DNA of 64,000 nt, taken from positions 434,001 through 498,000 of the forward strand of contig CAWBCC010000012.1 of assembly GCA_963787185.1 (NCBI GenBank), given 5' to 3'. Origin of the DNA: JAJXZP01 sp963787185 (lineage in GTDB: Bacteria; Spirochaetota; Spirochaetia; Treponematales; Rectinemataceae). The notes under the pieces were generated by a model. It ran no database searches, had not been told where the DNA came from, and saw only the letters and a program-made list of their open reading frames with translations. Both the position numbers and the translations under genes were made by a program. Below are positions 41,113 to 49,807 of this stretch, one piece after another (position 1 is the stretch's first letter; every line of letters starts with the position of its first letter).

Positions 41113-42393
41113 CTAGCTCGAAAGTCTCCGGATCTCGTCGAACCCGCAGTAGGGCACCAAGGCCGTCGGAATCGCCACGCTGCCGTCGGCGCGCTGGAAG
41201 TTCTCGAGCACGGCGATGATGCCGCGCGAGCAGGCGACGGCTGTGCCGTTGAGCATGTGGAGGTATTTGTTCTTGCCGTCCTCGTCCTTGAACCTTACGT
41301 TGAGGCGGCGGGCCTGGTAGTCGGTGCAGTTGGAGGTCGAGGTGACCTCGCCCCACTCGCCGCCATTGCGGCCGGGCATCCAGGCTTCGAGATCCCACTT
41401 GCGGTAGGCCGGCGCGCCGAGGTCGCCCGTGCAGGTGTCGACGACGCGGAAGGGAATGCCGAGGCCCGAGAATATCTCCTCCTCGATGCCGCGAAGCTCT
41501 TCGTGAATCCTGTCCGAGTCTTCGGGGAGGCAGTAGGAGAACATCTCGACCTTGGTGAACTGATGCACGCGGTAAAGGCCCTTGGAGAACTGGCCGGCGG
41601 CTCCGGCCTCGCGGCGGAAGCAGTGCGACAGGCCCGCCAGCCTGAGCGGCAAGGCGCTGCGATCGAGGACCCTGCCCGAATAGTAGCCGCCGAGCGTGAT
41701 CTCGGCGGTGCCTATGAGGCAGGTGCCTTCGCCCTCGACGGTGTAGACATTGGATTCGGCTCCGCGGGGGTTGAAGCCGATGCCCTCGAGTATCTCGGTC
41801 TTGGCGATATCGGGGGTGGAGAAGAGCGTGAATCCCTTTTTCATGAGGATATCGAGCGCATAACGCACCAAGGCGAGCTCGAGGATGACGCCCCGGTTCT
41901 TGAGGTAATAGAATTTGGTGCCCGAGACGCGGGTGGCGGCGTCGAAATCGATGATGTCGAGGTCCTGACCGAGCTGGACGTGGTCCTTGGGAGCGAAGTC
42001 GAATTTCGTGGGCTCGCCCGAGCGTTTGACCTCGAGGTTGTCCTTGTCCTCCTTGCCGACGGGAGCGGCGGGATGGGCCATGTTCGGGACCTTGCGGCCC
42101 TCTTCGTCGAGGCGCGCCTCCACTTCGGCGGATTCGGCCTCGAGGGCCGCGATGCGTTCCTTGAGAGCCTTGCCCTCGTCGATGAGCTTCTGCCTCGATC
42201 CGGGCTCGAGCTTGGCCTTCATCGCGGCGGCGTTCTCGTTGCGCTTCTTGCGCTCGTCCTCGAGGGCGCGCAGGGCGGCGTTGCGCCGGTCGAAGAGTTC
42301 GACGACGAGATCGGCGTCGGCCTTCATGTAGCGGTCGGCGATGTTCTTCTTGACCGCGTCGAGATTTTCCTTGATGAACTTGTAATCGAGCAT
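41113..42393 (-). CDS. serS: Seryl-tRNA synthetase
   Basis: The protein has 426 residues from ATG 42393. It has an N-terminal antiparallel coiled-coil tRNA-binding arm (residues about 25-100), then class II motifs: F-R-R-E-A-G-A-A-G (motif 2), L-N-G-T-A-V-A-C-S-R (motif 3), with V-E-M-F-S-Y and C-T-G-D-L-G-A-P-A between. Charges tRNA-Ser. It lies 51 bp upstream of earP and may be co-transcribed with the EF-P pathway. Confidence 0.96.
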   Translation of the reverse strand: MLDYKFIKENLDAVKKNIADRYMKADADLVVELFDRRNAALRALEDERKKRNENAAAMKAKLEPGSRQKLIDEGKALKERIAALEAESAEVEARLDEEGRKVPNMAHPAAPVGKEDKDNLEVKRSGEPTKFDFAPKDHVQLGQDLDIIDFDAATRVSGTKFYYLKNRGVILELALVRYALDILMKKGFTLFSTPDIAKTEILEGIGFNPRGAESNVYTVEGEGTCLIGTAEITLGGYYSGRVLDRSALPLRLAGLSHCFRREAGAAGQFSKGLYRVHQFTKVEMFSYCLPEDSDRIHEELRGIEEEIFSGLGIPFRVVDTCTGDLGAPAYRKWDLEAWMPGRNGGEWGEVTSTSNCTDYQARRLNVRFKDEDGKNKYLHMLNGTAVACSRGIIAVLENFQRADGSVAIPTALVPYCGFDEIRRLSS

Positions 42394-42483
42394 GGTGGCC
42401 CATGATAACGCGGGACCTTTTCTTCGACAAGACACGGCGGAGAAAGGCTTTTGTTGCACCGGCTCGGAATTCGGGTGCGGCGC

Positions 42484-43395
42484 CTAGAGACCTATCTTCG
42501 CCAGATAGATTTTGGCCTTGCCTTCGTGCGAGGAGTAATAGCTCAGCCGGAGCATGCCCCGATGATAGACCATGCCCGGATAGCCGCAATCGCCTCCGGA
42601 GGGAAGGTCCAGGACGGGCTCCAGGGACTTTTCAGTCATGCGGCAGATCGAAACGACGGGCTTCCCCCGCCGCCATATTCTTGCAGCCGCCCACATCTCG
42701 GCATCGGAGAGAATGAGAAAATTGGGACCGCCCAGCCGCTTGGAGCTTTCGGTCCATGTCCAGACGCGATACGGCGGATCGCTGGCTCCGATCCATGCGC
42801 GGCCGGCACCCGTTTCGCGGCGCACGAGCGCCAGCGCCCGACCATCCCCCCGAAAGCGGAGCGTGGCTTCGTTCGGCCTGCCGGGTATCTTCAGGTCGAG
42901 AAGCTCGCGATACGAACGGCCGTCCTCCGATTCCATGAGGAAGATTCTCCAGCGGCTCGGAGTGCTGAGGCGATAGCTCATTCCATAGCTTCTGCCCCCG
43001 AACCGCGTCGAACGCCAGAGCCAGTCGCCTTCTTCGAGCATCGGTTTGGGTCCGGTCCATATGACGCCGTCGTCGGAGTGTGCGATCCTGGGCCTGCGGC
43101 CGAGGGCCTCTCCTCCGCGCGTCGCAGTGCCGCCCATGAGGAGTTCGAGGCCGCCGCGGGGCGCGTCGGAAATCTTGGGATCGCGGAGATCGAGACCGCG
43201 TCCGGCGAGAAGTGCGGCGCTCTCCCAGACGCTTCCGTCGCTCGACCGGAGCACGCGGATCTTTCCGGCGCTTCCCGCGTGGTTCGAGCCCTCCCGAAAG
43301 ACGCAGTACCAGGTTCCGCGAACCAGGGCCAGGTCGGTGAAGGCGTTGTGCGGCGCGCGATCCCATATCATCGAGAGCGAGACAAGTTTGGGCAC
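42484..43395 (-). CDS. Sialidase/neuraminidase-like beta-propeller protein
   Basis: The protein has 303 residues from GTG 43395, with GGAG 6 bp upstream, right after a small hairpin. It has repeated bladed sequences: T-W-Y-C-V-F-R-E-G, S-S-D-G-S-V-W-E-S, H-S-D-D-G-V-I-W-T-G, S-E-D-G-R-S-Y. The S-x-D-x-G-x-x-W pattern is the Asp-box (BNR) of sialidases and glycoside-binding propellers. No signal peptide is evident. Exact enzymatic role unknown. It follows ilvB after a strong hairpin, so it is probably transcribed separately. Confidence 0.7.
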   Translation of the reverse strand: MPKLVSLSMIWDRAPHNAFTDLALVRGTWYCVFREGSNHAGSAGKIRVLRSSDGSVWESAALLAGRGLDLRDPKISDAPRGGLELLMGGTATRGGEALGRRPRIAHSDDGVIWTGPKPMLEEGDWLWRSTRFGGRSYGMSYRLSTPSRWRIFLMESEDGRSYRELLDLKIPGRPNEATLRFRGDGRALALVRRETGAGRAWIGASDPPYRVWTWTESSKRLGGPNFLILSDAEMWAAARIWRRGKPVVSICRMTEKSLEPVLDLPSGGDCGYPGMVYHRGMLRLSYYSSHEGKAKIYLAKIGL

Positions 43396-43406
43396 GGCTG
43401 TCTCCG

Positions 43407-43426
43407 CAATTCCCTTGCGGGAATTG
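43407..43426 (-). promoter_or_regulatory. Small hairpin adjoining the ribosome site of the sialidase-like gene
   Basis: CAATTCCC (43407-43414), loop TTGC, GGGAATTG (43419-43426): a perfect 8-bp stem. On the minus strand it ends two bases before the GGAG of the gene starting at 43395, so it could influence ribosome access. Confidence 0.4.
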
Positions 43427-43437
43427 AAGAATTCATT

Positions 43438-43475
43438 GGTTGATCTCGAAAAACAGAAGTTTTTCGAGATCAACC
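43438..43475 (-). terminator. 17-bp perfect hairpin at the end of ilvB
   Basis: GGTTGATCTCGAAAAAC (43438-43454) pairs exactly with 43459-43475 around a 4-nt loop. On the minus strand it begins at the last base of the ilvB TAG. No clear T-run follows. It probably ends or processes the branched-chain operon transcript. Confidence 0.65.
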
Positions 43476-45184
43476 TATTTTGCAGTTTCCAGTATCTGTT
43501 CCTCGATCGGTCTGCCCGAGGGAACCATCGGCAGGACTGTCGCGTCGATGTCGATGCGGCAATCGATCAGGGCGGGCCCCCCCGCGGCGAGGGCCGAATC
43601 GACTCCGGAACGAAGCGATTCGATGTCGGTGGCGCGCCATGCGGGAATGCCGTAGGCGTCCGCAAGCTTCACGAAATCGGGCGGTCTGTCGAGGGTCGTC
43701 TGCGAGTACCGGTTGCTGTAGAACATGGTCTGCCACTGGCGGACCATGCCGAGCGTACCGTTGTTCATGACCAGGATGAGGATGGGCAGTCCGTAGTGCG
43801 AGATCGTCGCGAGCTCGATGCTGTTCATCCTGAAGGATCCGTCGCCCGCGAAATGCACGACGCGGCGCTTCGGGAAGGCCACCTGGGCTCCGATGGCGGC
43901 GCCCGTACCGAAGCCCATCGTGCCCAAGCCTCCCGAAGAGATGAAGGTCCGCGGTTTCGCGAAGGGATAGAATTGCCCTACCCACATCTGGTGCTGGCCG
44001 ACCTCAGTGGTCACTATGGCGTCGTCGCCCACTCGCGCGTGCACCTCTTCGATGAGCTGGCGCGGATGGATGAGGTCGCTTCCCTTTCTGGAGAAATCGT
44101 GGGCAGAGGGACGCTCCTTCTTCCATGCCTCGATGTCGCCGTTCCAGTCGGAACTCTCTCTCTCGGGGATCTTCGAGGTCAAGGCGAGAAGGATAGTGCG
44201 GAGATCGCCGATCAGGAATGCATGGCTCTGAACGTTCTTGTTGATTTCCGCGGGATCGATGTCGATGTGGAGGATGGCGGCGTGCTTCGCGAAAGCCTTG
44301 GCATCGCTCACGACGCGGTCGGAGAACCGTGCGCCCACGGCTATGACGAGGTCGGCCTTGTTAGCGGCCATGTTCGATGCTCTCGTCCCGTGCATGCCGA
44401 TCATGCCCGTGCAGAGAGGATGCCTGGAGGGCAGGGCGCCGTGTCCCATGAAGCTGAGCGCGACCGGCGCGTGAAGCCGTTCGGCGAACTCCCGCAATTG
44501 CTCGGAAGCGCCCGCGCTGATGACGCCTCCTCCCGCGAAGATGAACGGTCTGCGCGAGGCCGCGACGAGGGCCGCGGCCTCGTCGATCTGCGCTTCCGTG
44601 GGGTACGCGACCGCTTTTGCCGAGAGGCTCCGCGCGAGAGCGGCGGCTTCTTCGGTGGTTTCGGGCACCCATTCCGCCTCGGTCGCCGTGACATCCTTGG
44701 TGATGTCGACGAGGACCGGTCCGGGCCTTCCCGAGACGGCGATAGCGAAGGCCTTTCTGATCGTAGACGCGAGAGAGTCGATGTTCTTGACGATGAAGTT
44801 GTGCTTCGTGATCGGCATGGTGATGCCCGCTATGTCCACCTCCTGGAAGCTGTCCTTGCCGAGCAAATTGGATGGCACGTTGATCGTGATGGCTACGAGA
44901 GGGCTGGAATCCATATAGGCTGTCGCGATGCCCGTCACCAGGTTCGTCGCTCCCGGACCGCTCGTCACGATGACCACGCCGGGGCGCCCCGTGGCGCGGG
45001 CATAGCCGTCCGCCGCGTGCGCCGCGCCCTGTTCGTGCGCCGTCAATATGTGGGTGATCCTGTCCGAGGCTTTGTACAACTCGTCGTAGACATTAAGGGC
45101 GGTCCCACCGGGGATGCCGAAGGTCGTGTCGACTCCGCGTTCGACGAGGCATTCTATGACGATGTGCGCTCCGGTCATTTTCAT
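43475..45184 (-). CDS. ilvB: Acetolactate synthase, large (catalytic) subunit
   Basis: The protein has 569 residues from ATG 45184, with AAGGAGA about 7 bp upstream and 2 bp after the ilvD stop. F-G-I-P-G-G-T, H-E-Q-G-A-A-H-A-A-D-G-Y (catalytic Glu), T-S-G-P-G-A-T-N, and the thiamine motif G-D-G-S-F-R-M-N-S-I-E-L with M-N-N-G-T-L-G-M-V-R-Q-W-Q are present. It makes acetolactate or acetohydroxybutyrate. Its regulatory subunit ilvN is at the other end of the operon, 9 kb away. Last gene of the operon. Confidence 0.95.
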   Translation of the reverse strand: MKMTGAHIVIECLVERGVDTTFGIPGGTALNVYDELYKASDRITHILTAHEQGAAHAADGYARATGRPGVVIVTSGPGATNLVTGIATAYMDSSPLVAITINVPSNLLGKDSFQEVDIAGITMPITKHNFIVKNIDSLASTIRKAFAIAVSGRPGPVLVDITKDVTATEAEWVPETTEEAAALARSLSAKAVAYPTEAQIDEAAALVAASRRPFIFAGGGVISAGASEQLREFAERLHAPVALSFMGHGALPSRHPLCTGMIGMHGTRASNMAANKADLVIAVGARFSDRVVSDAKAFAKHAAILHIDIDPAEINKNVQSHAFLIGDLRTILLALTSKIPERESSDWNGDIEAWKKERPSAHDFSRKGSDLIHPRQLIEEVHARVGDDAIVTTEVGQHQMWVGQFYPFAKPRTFISSGGLGTMGFGTGAAIGAQVAFPKRRVVHFAGDGSFRMNSIELATISHYGLPILILVMNNGTLGMVRQWQTMFYSNRYSQTTLDRPPDFVKLADAYGIPAWRATDIESLRSGVDSALAAGGPALIDCRIDIDATVLPMVPSGRPIEEQILETAK

Positions 45185-45186
45185 GT

Positions 45187-46857
45187 TCACTCTCCTTCCG
45201 CCGCGAAGACCGCTCCCCGCGACGCAGAGCCGACCATCCGCGCATAGCGCGCGAGATAGCCCGAGGTGACGTTGGGCGGCGGAGCGCGCCAGGACGCCCG
45301 GCGCCGCGCAAGTTCCTTGTCTTCGACGAGTAGCCGAATGGCCCTGGCGTCGATGTCGATGGCTATTCGATCGCCCTCGCGGACGAGGGCGATCGGGCCT
45401 CCCGCCGCAGCCTCCGGCGAGCAATGCCCGATCGAGGCTCCCTTCGTCGCGCCCGAGAAGCGGCCGTCCGTGAGCAGAGCCACTTTCTTGTCGAGGCCTC
45501 GCCCCGCGAGCGCCGCCGTGACTTCGAGCATCTCCCGCATGCCGGGTCCGCCCCGAGGTCCTTCGTAGCGGATCACCACGACGTCGCCCGGGGCGATGCC
45601 CCCCGACATGACGGCCGCGAATGCAGCCTCTTCGCCGTCGAAGACCCGCGCGGGTCCTTCGTGTTTCAGCATGCCCGGATCGACCGCCGACCGCTTCACG
45701 ACACAGCCCTCGGGCGCGATGTTGCCGAAGAGAATGGCGAGGCCTCCCGTGGGGGAATAGGGATTCGAGACGGGGCGAAGGGTTTCCTGATCGCGGTTGA
45801 AGGCCGTGGCGATGTTCTCGCCCACGCTCTTGCCCGAGACCGTCGGGAGCGATAGATCGAGGAGTCCCTTCGTGGAGAGTTCGCGCATCACCGCCTGGAC
45901 GCCGCCGGCCGCGTGGAGATCCTCGATGTGACGATCCCCGGCGGGGGCCAGCCGACAGAGGTTAGGCACGCGCGCGCTGGTCTCGTTGACCGCGGCCAGA
46001 TCGAAGGGCACGCCGGCCTCTCTGGCTATGGCCGCGAGATGGAGGACGGTGTTCGTCGAGCAGCCGAGCGCCATATCGACGGCGAGGGCATTGGCGAAAG
46101 CGCCGGGAGTGAGTATGCGGCGCGCGGTGGTCCCCGACGCGATGAGCGACATGATCGCCGATCCCGCCCGCTTGGCCAGCCGTATGCGCTCCGCGAAGAC
46201 GGCCGGTATGGTGCCGTTGCCCGGAAGACCCAGGCCGAGAGCCTCGGTGACGCAGTTCATGGAATTGGCGGTGAACATGCCCGAGCAGGACCCGCATCCC
46301 GGGCAGGCGGACTCCTCGTATTCGCCGAGCTCCTCCTCCGACATCCTTCCCGCCCCGACGGCGCCCACCGCCTCGAACACCGTCGTCAGGCTGATGTGTC
46401 GTCCTTTGAGCCTCCCCGAAAGCATGGGGCCGCCGGAGACGACTACGGTGGGCAGGTCGAGGCGCGCAGCGGCCATGAGCATGCCCGGTACGATCTTGTC
46501 GCAGTTGGGCACGAGGACGAGGGCGTCGAAGGCGTGCGCCATGGCCATGCACTCGATCGAGTCGGCTATGAGCTCTCGGGTCGCCAGGGAATAGCGCATG
46601 CCTTCGTGGCCCATCGCGATGCCGTCGCACACGCCGATCGAAGGGAACTCGATCGGCGTGCCGCCCGAGCTCCTTACGCCGGCCTTGACCGCGTCGCATA
46701 TCGTGCCCAGATGCATGTGGCCGGGAACGATCTCGCTCTTGGCGTTGACGACGCCCACGAGGGGGCGCTCGAGCTCCTCGTCGGTATAGCCCATGGCCTT
46801 GAAGAGAGAGCGGTGAGGGGCCCGCTCGATGCCTTTTTTCACGATGTCGCTTTTCAC
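45187..46857 (-). CDS. ilvD: Dihydroxy-acid dehydratase
   Basis: The protein has 556 residues from GTG 46855-46857, with GGGAGG upstream and a GTGA overlap with leuB. Iron-sulfur ligands are in V-P-N-C-D-K and C-P-G-C-G-S-C-S-G-M-F-T-A-N-S-M-N; the magnesium loop and C-terminal T-D-G-R-F-S-G-A-T are intact. It makes the 2-oxo acid precursors of Val and Ile. Confidence 0.95.
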   Translation of the reverse strand: MKSDIVKKGIERAPHRSLFKAMGYTDEELERPLVGVVNAKSEIVPGHMHLGTICDAVKAGVRSSGGTPIEFPSIGVCDGIAMGHEGMRYSLATRELIADSIECMAMAHAFDALVLVPNCDKIVPGMLMAAARLDLPTVVVSGGPMLSGRLKGRHISLTTVFEAVGAVGAGRMSEEELGEYEESACPGCGSCSGMFTANSMNCVTEALGLGLPGNGTIPAVFAERIRLAKRAGSAIMSLIASGTTARRILTPGAFANALAVDMALGCSTNTVLHLAAIAREAGVPFDLAAVNETSARVPNLCRLAPAGDRHIEDLHAAGGVQAVMRELSTKGLLDLSLPTVSGKSVGENIATAFNRDQETLRPVSNPYSPTGGLAILFGNIAPEGCVVKRSAVDPGMLKHEGPARVFDGEEAAFAAVMSGGIAPGDVVVIRYEGPRGGPGMREMLEVTAALAGRGLDKKVALLTDGRFSGATKGASIGHCSPEAAAGGPIALVREGDRIAIDIDARAIRLLVEDKELARRRASWRAPPPNVTSGYLARYARMVGSASRGAVFAAEGE

Positions 46858-47939
46858 GATTTCGCCTCCCGTATTTCCGCGGCGACGGCCTGGCCCATCG
46901 CGCGGGTGCCCACCAGTCGTTCCGCAGCGCGGCCGGACGCTATGTCCGCGCTGCGCAGTCCCTTGGCCAAGACCGCGGCCACGGCCTTCTCGATCGCCCG
47001 CGACTCCTCCTCGAGATGGAGAGAGTACCGCAGGAGCATCGCGGCCGAGAGGATCGTCGCGAGCGGATTGGCCTTGTCGAGCCCGGCGATGTCGGGCGCC
47101 GAACCGTGTATCGGCTCGTAGAGCCCGGGGCCGCCGTCGCCGAGGCTCGCGCTCGCGAGCATGCCGATGCTGCCCGTGAGCATGCTCGCCTCGTCCGAAA
47201 GAATGTCGCCGAACATGTTGCTGGTCGCGATGACGTCGAACTGGCGCGGGTTGCGCACGAGCTGCATCGCACAGTTGTCCACGTACATGAAGGAGAGTTC
47301 CACCGCGGGGAAGTTGGGCGCGAGCGAGACTGCGCATTCGCGCCAGAGTCTGCTCGACTCGAGGATGTTGGCCTTGTCGACGACGCAGAGCCGCTTGTTC
47401 CTGTCGCGGGCGGCCTCGAAACCGACCTCGAGGAGCCGTTCGATCTCGGTCCGGGAGTAGCGCTCGGTATCCCAGGCGCTGTCGCCGTCCACGCTCCGCC
47501 CGCGCTCGCCGAAGTATATCCCCCCGGTGAGCTCGCGCACGATGAGGATGTCGAGCCCGCCCGCGACGATGTCGGGCCTCAGGGGGCAGGCGTCGGCGAG
47601 CTCGGGAAACATGACGGCAGGGCGCAGGTTGGCGAAGACGCCCAGGCCCGAGCGGATGCCGAGGAGTCCGGCCTCGGGGCGCCGCGAGCCGGGCAGATTG
47701 TCCCAGCGCGGACCGCCTACCGCCCCGAGAAGGACGGCGTGGCTTTCGCGGCAGGTCGCGAGCGTCGAGGCGGGCAGGGGCAGGCCCTCGGCGTCGATGG
47801 CTGCCCCGCCCATGAGGTGGCTGGTGAAGTGGAACTCGCGGCCGAATCGCGCGCCCACAGTCTCGAGGACGCCGAGGGCTTCGCGCACGACGTCGGGACC
47901 GATGCCGTCTCCGGGAATGACCGCTATCTCGTACCGCAT
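46854..47939 (-). CDS. leuB: 3-Isopropylmalate dehydrogenase
   Basis: The protein has 361 residues. I-P-G-D-G-I-G-P-D-V, V-R-E-L-T-G-G-I-Y-F-G-E, N-M-F-G-D-I-L-S-D-E-A (Mg ligands) and Y-E-P-I-H-G-S-A-P-D-I-A-G are diagnostic of IPMDH. It oxidises 3-isopropylmalate, and in this operon it would also oxidise methylmalate from the citramalate branch. Confidence 0.95.
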   Translation of the reverse strand: MRYEIAVIPGDGIGPDVVREALGVLETVGARFGREFHFTSHLMGGAAIDAEGLPLPASTLATCRESHAVLLGAVGGPRWDNLPGSRRPEAGLLGIRSGLGVFANLRPAVMFPELADACPLRPDIVAGGLDILIVRELTGGIYFGERGRSVDGDSAWDTERYSRTEIERLLEVGFEAARDRNKRLCVVDKANILESSRLWRECAVSLAPNFPAVELSFMYVDNCAMQLVRNPRQFDVIATSNMFGDILSDEASMLTGSIGMLASASLGDGGPGLYEPIHGSAPDIAGLDKANPLATILSAAMLLRYSLHLEEESRAIEKAVAAVLAKGLRSADIASGRAAERLVGTRAMGQAVAAEIREAKS

Positions 47940-47952
47940 GACGGACCGCCCT

Positions 47953-48474
47953 TCATCGCGATGATCCCGTGCTCGCGCTCCGAGAGGCGAGCCGCGAACG
48001 TGTGTATTCGATCAGCCCGCCGGCGTCCATGATGGAACGCATGAAATCGGGGTAGGGCTGGGCCTCGTAGTCCTTGCCCTGGGTCAGGTTGCGTATCCTT
48101 CCCCGGGACAGATCGATCTCGAGCTCGTCGCCGTTCATGGCCGCGGCGGCCGCCTCGGGGCACTCGAGAATGGGCAGCCCGATGTTGATCGAGTTGCGGT
48201 AGAAGATGCGCGCAAAACTCGCGGCCACGACGCAGGACACGCCCGAGGCCTTTATCGCTATGGGCGCGTGCTCCCTGCTCGAGCCGCAGCCGAAATTTGA
48301 GCCGCCCACGATCATGTCGCCTTTGCGCACCTTCGCAGTGAAATCCCGGTCGATGTCCTCCATGCAGTGCGCGGCGAGTTCCGCCGGGTCTATACTGTTG
48401 AGGTACCGCGCGGGAATGATGACATCGGTGTCGACATTGTCCCCATATTTGAAGCTTTTTCCCCTGGTCTTCAT
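47953..48474 (-). CDS. leuD: Isopropylmalate isomerase, small subunit
   Basis: The protein has 173 residues from ATG 48474, with GGGAG upstream and an ATGA overlap with leuC. D-N-V-D-T-D-V-I-I-P-A-R-Y, then G-G-S-N-F-G-C-G-S-S-R-E-H-A-P and I-F-Y-R-N-S-I-N-I-G-L-P define the swivel domain. The compact length matches the archaeal/LeuCD2-type enzyme that also handles citramalate. Confidence 0.94.
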   Translation of the reverse strand: MKTRGKSFKYGDNVDTDVIIPARYLNSIDPAELAAHCMEDIDRDFTAKVRKGDMIVGGSNFGCGSSREHAPIAIKASGVSCVVAASFARIFYRNSINIGLPILECPEAAAAAMNGDELEIDLSRGRIRNLTQGKDYEAQPYPDFMRSIMDAGGLIEYTRSRLASRSASTGSSR

Positions 48475-49796
48475 GCCTGCTCCCTTCCTTTTATAGTGGT
48501 CGTCGTTTCCGTAAACGCTCCGTGCGCCGGCGGCGCCATGATTTCGGCCGGATCGACCAGGTGCCCGGCGACCGCCGAGGCGGCGGCCACCGCGGGACTG
48601 GCGAGATATACCTCCGACTCGGGGTGGCCCATGCGGCCCACGAAGTTCCGATTCGTCGTCGCTATTGCGCGCTCGCCTCGGGCGAGTATGCCCATGTGTC
48701 CGCCCAGGCAGGGCCCGCAGGTCGGCGTGGAGACGACGGCCCCCGCCGTGACCAGGTCCTCGACGAGGCCTTCGCGCAGGGCGGCGAGGTATATCGACTG
48801 CGTGGCGGGGAGCACGATGCAGCGCAGACCCTTGGCCACTTTCCGACCGCGCAGGATGGAAGCCGCGACGCGGAGGTCTTCGATGCGCCCGTTGGTGCAG
48901 GATCCGATGACGACCTGATCGACGGCGAGCTTTTCTGCGCGGCCTATGGGCTTGGTATTGGACGGGAGGTGAGGGAAGGCCACCGTCGGCGTCAGGGCGG
49001 AGAGATCGATCGTGATGGTCCGCTCGTAGACGGCGTCGGTATCCGGCTCGACGGCCTTGTAGGGACGCGACGAGACGGAAGCGGCCCAGGCGCGGGTCTT
49101 CGCATCGACGGGAAATATGCCGTTCTTCGCCCCGGCCTCTATCGCCATGTTGGCGATCGTGAAGCGCTCGTCCATCGAGATCGAGGCCAGGCCCGGCCCC
49201 GCGAACTCGAGGGACCGATAGAGGGCTCCGTCGACGCCGATGAGGCCGATGAGATGGAGGATGAGATCCTTGCCGCTCGTCCAGCCCTGCATCTTGCCCT
49301 CCAGCACGACACGGATGGCCGCGGGGATCTTGAACCAGGCGGTGCCCGAAGCCATGGCGGCGGCCATGTCGGTGGAGCCGACTCCGGTGGAGAAGGCCCC
49401 GGCCGCGCCGTACGTGCAGGTGTGGCTGTCCGCGCCGATGACGAGCTCGCCCGGCAGCACGAGACCGCGTTCCGGAATGAGGGCGTGCTCGATGCCCATC
49501 TCCCCGATCTCGAAATAGTTCTCGATGTCCATGCGATGCGCGAAATCGCGCATCATCTTGCACTGCTCGGCCGACTTGATGTCCTTGTTCGGCGTGAAGT
49601 GATCGGGCACGAGCGCGATTTTCCTGCGATCGAACACGGCTTCGGTGCCGATGCGCGCGAACTCCTTGATGGCCACGGGCGCAGTGATATCGTTGCCGAG
49701 CACGAGATCGAGGCGCGCCTCTATGAGCTGGCCCGTCTCCACCGCCGCGAGGCCCGCGTGGTCGGCGAGAATCTTCTGCGACATCGTCATTCCCAT
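48471..49796 (-). CDS. leuC: Isopropylmalate isomerase, large subunit
   Basis: The protein has 441 residues from ATG 49796, with GGGGG 5 bp upstream; two further in-frame ATGs lie within five codons. Iron-sulfur cysteines are in I-G-S-C-T-N-G and T-P-T-C-G-P-C-L-G-G-H; G-A-D-S-H-T-C-T-Y-G-A is the aconitase signature. The length is nearer the archaeal/bacterial LeuC2 type than the enterobacterial one. Works with leuD. Confidence 0.95.
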   Translation of the reverse strand: MGMTMSQKILADHAGLAAVETGQLIEARLDLVLGNDITAPVAIKEFARIGTEAVFDRRKIALVPDHFTPNKDIKSAEQCKMMRDFAHRMDIENYFEIGEMGIEHALIPERGLVLPGELVIGADSHTCTYGAAGAFSTGVGSTDMAAAMASGTAWFKIPAAIRVVLEGKMQGWTSGKDLILHLIGLIGVDGALYRSLEFAGPGLASISMDERFTIANMAIEAGAKNGIFPVDAKTRAWAASVSSRPYKAVEPDTDAVYERTITIDLSALTPTVAFPHLPSNTKPIGRAEKLAVDQVVIGSCTNGRIEDLRVAASILRGRKVAKGLRCIVLPATQSIYLAALREGLVEDLVTAGAVVSTPTCGPCLGGHMGILARGERAIATTNRNFVGRMGHPESEVYLASPAVAAASAVAGHLVDPAEIMAPPAHGAFTETTTTIKGREQA

Positions 49797-49807
49797 TCTA
49801 TCCCCCT

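Noticed and set aside
40102..42405. 767-aa plus-strand frame opposite earP and serS
   Set aside because: No domain, composition typical of a complementary-strand shadow; both genes opposite are certain.
43046..45247. 733-aa plus-strand frame opposite ilvB
   Set aside because: Shadow of ilvB and the sialidase-like gene; rich in Arg/Asp/Gly with no motif.
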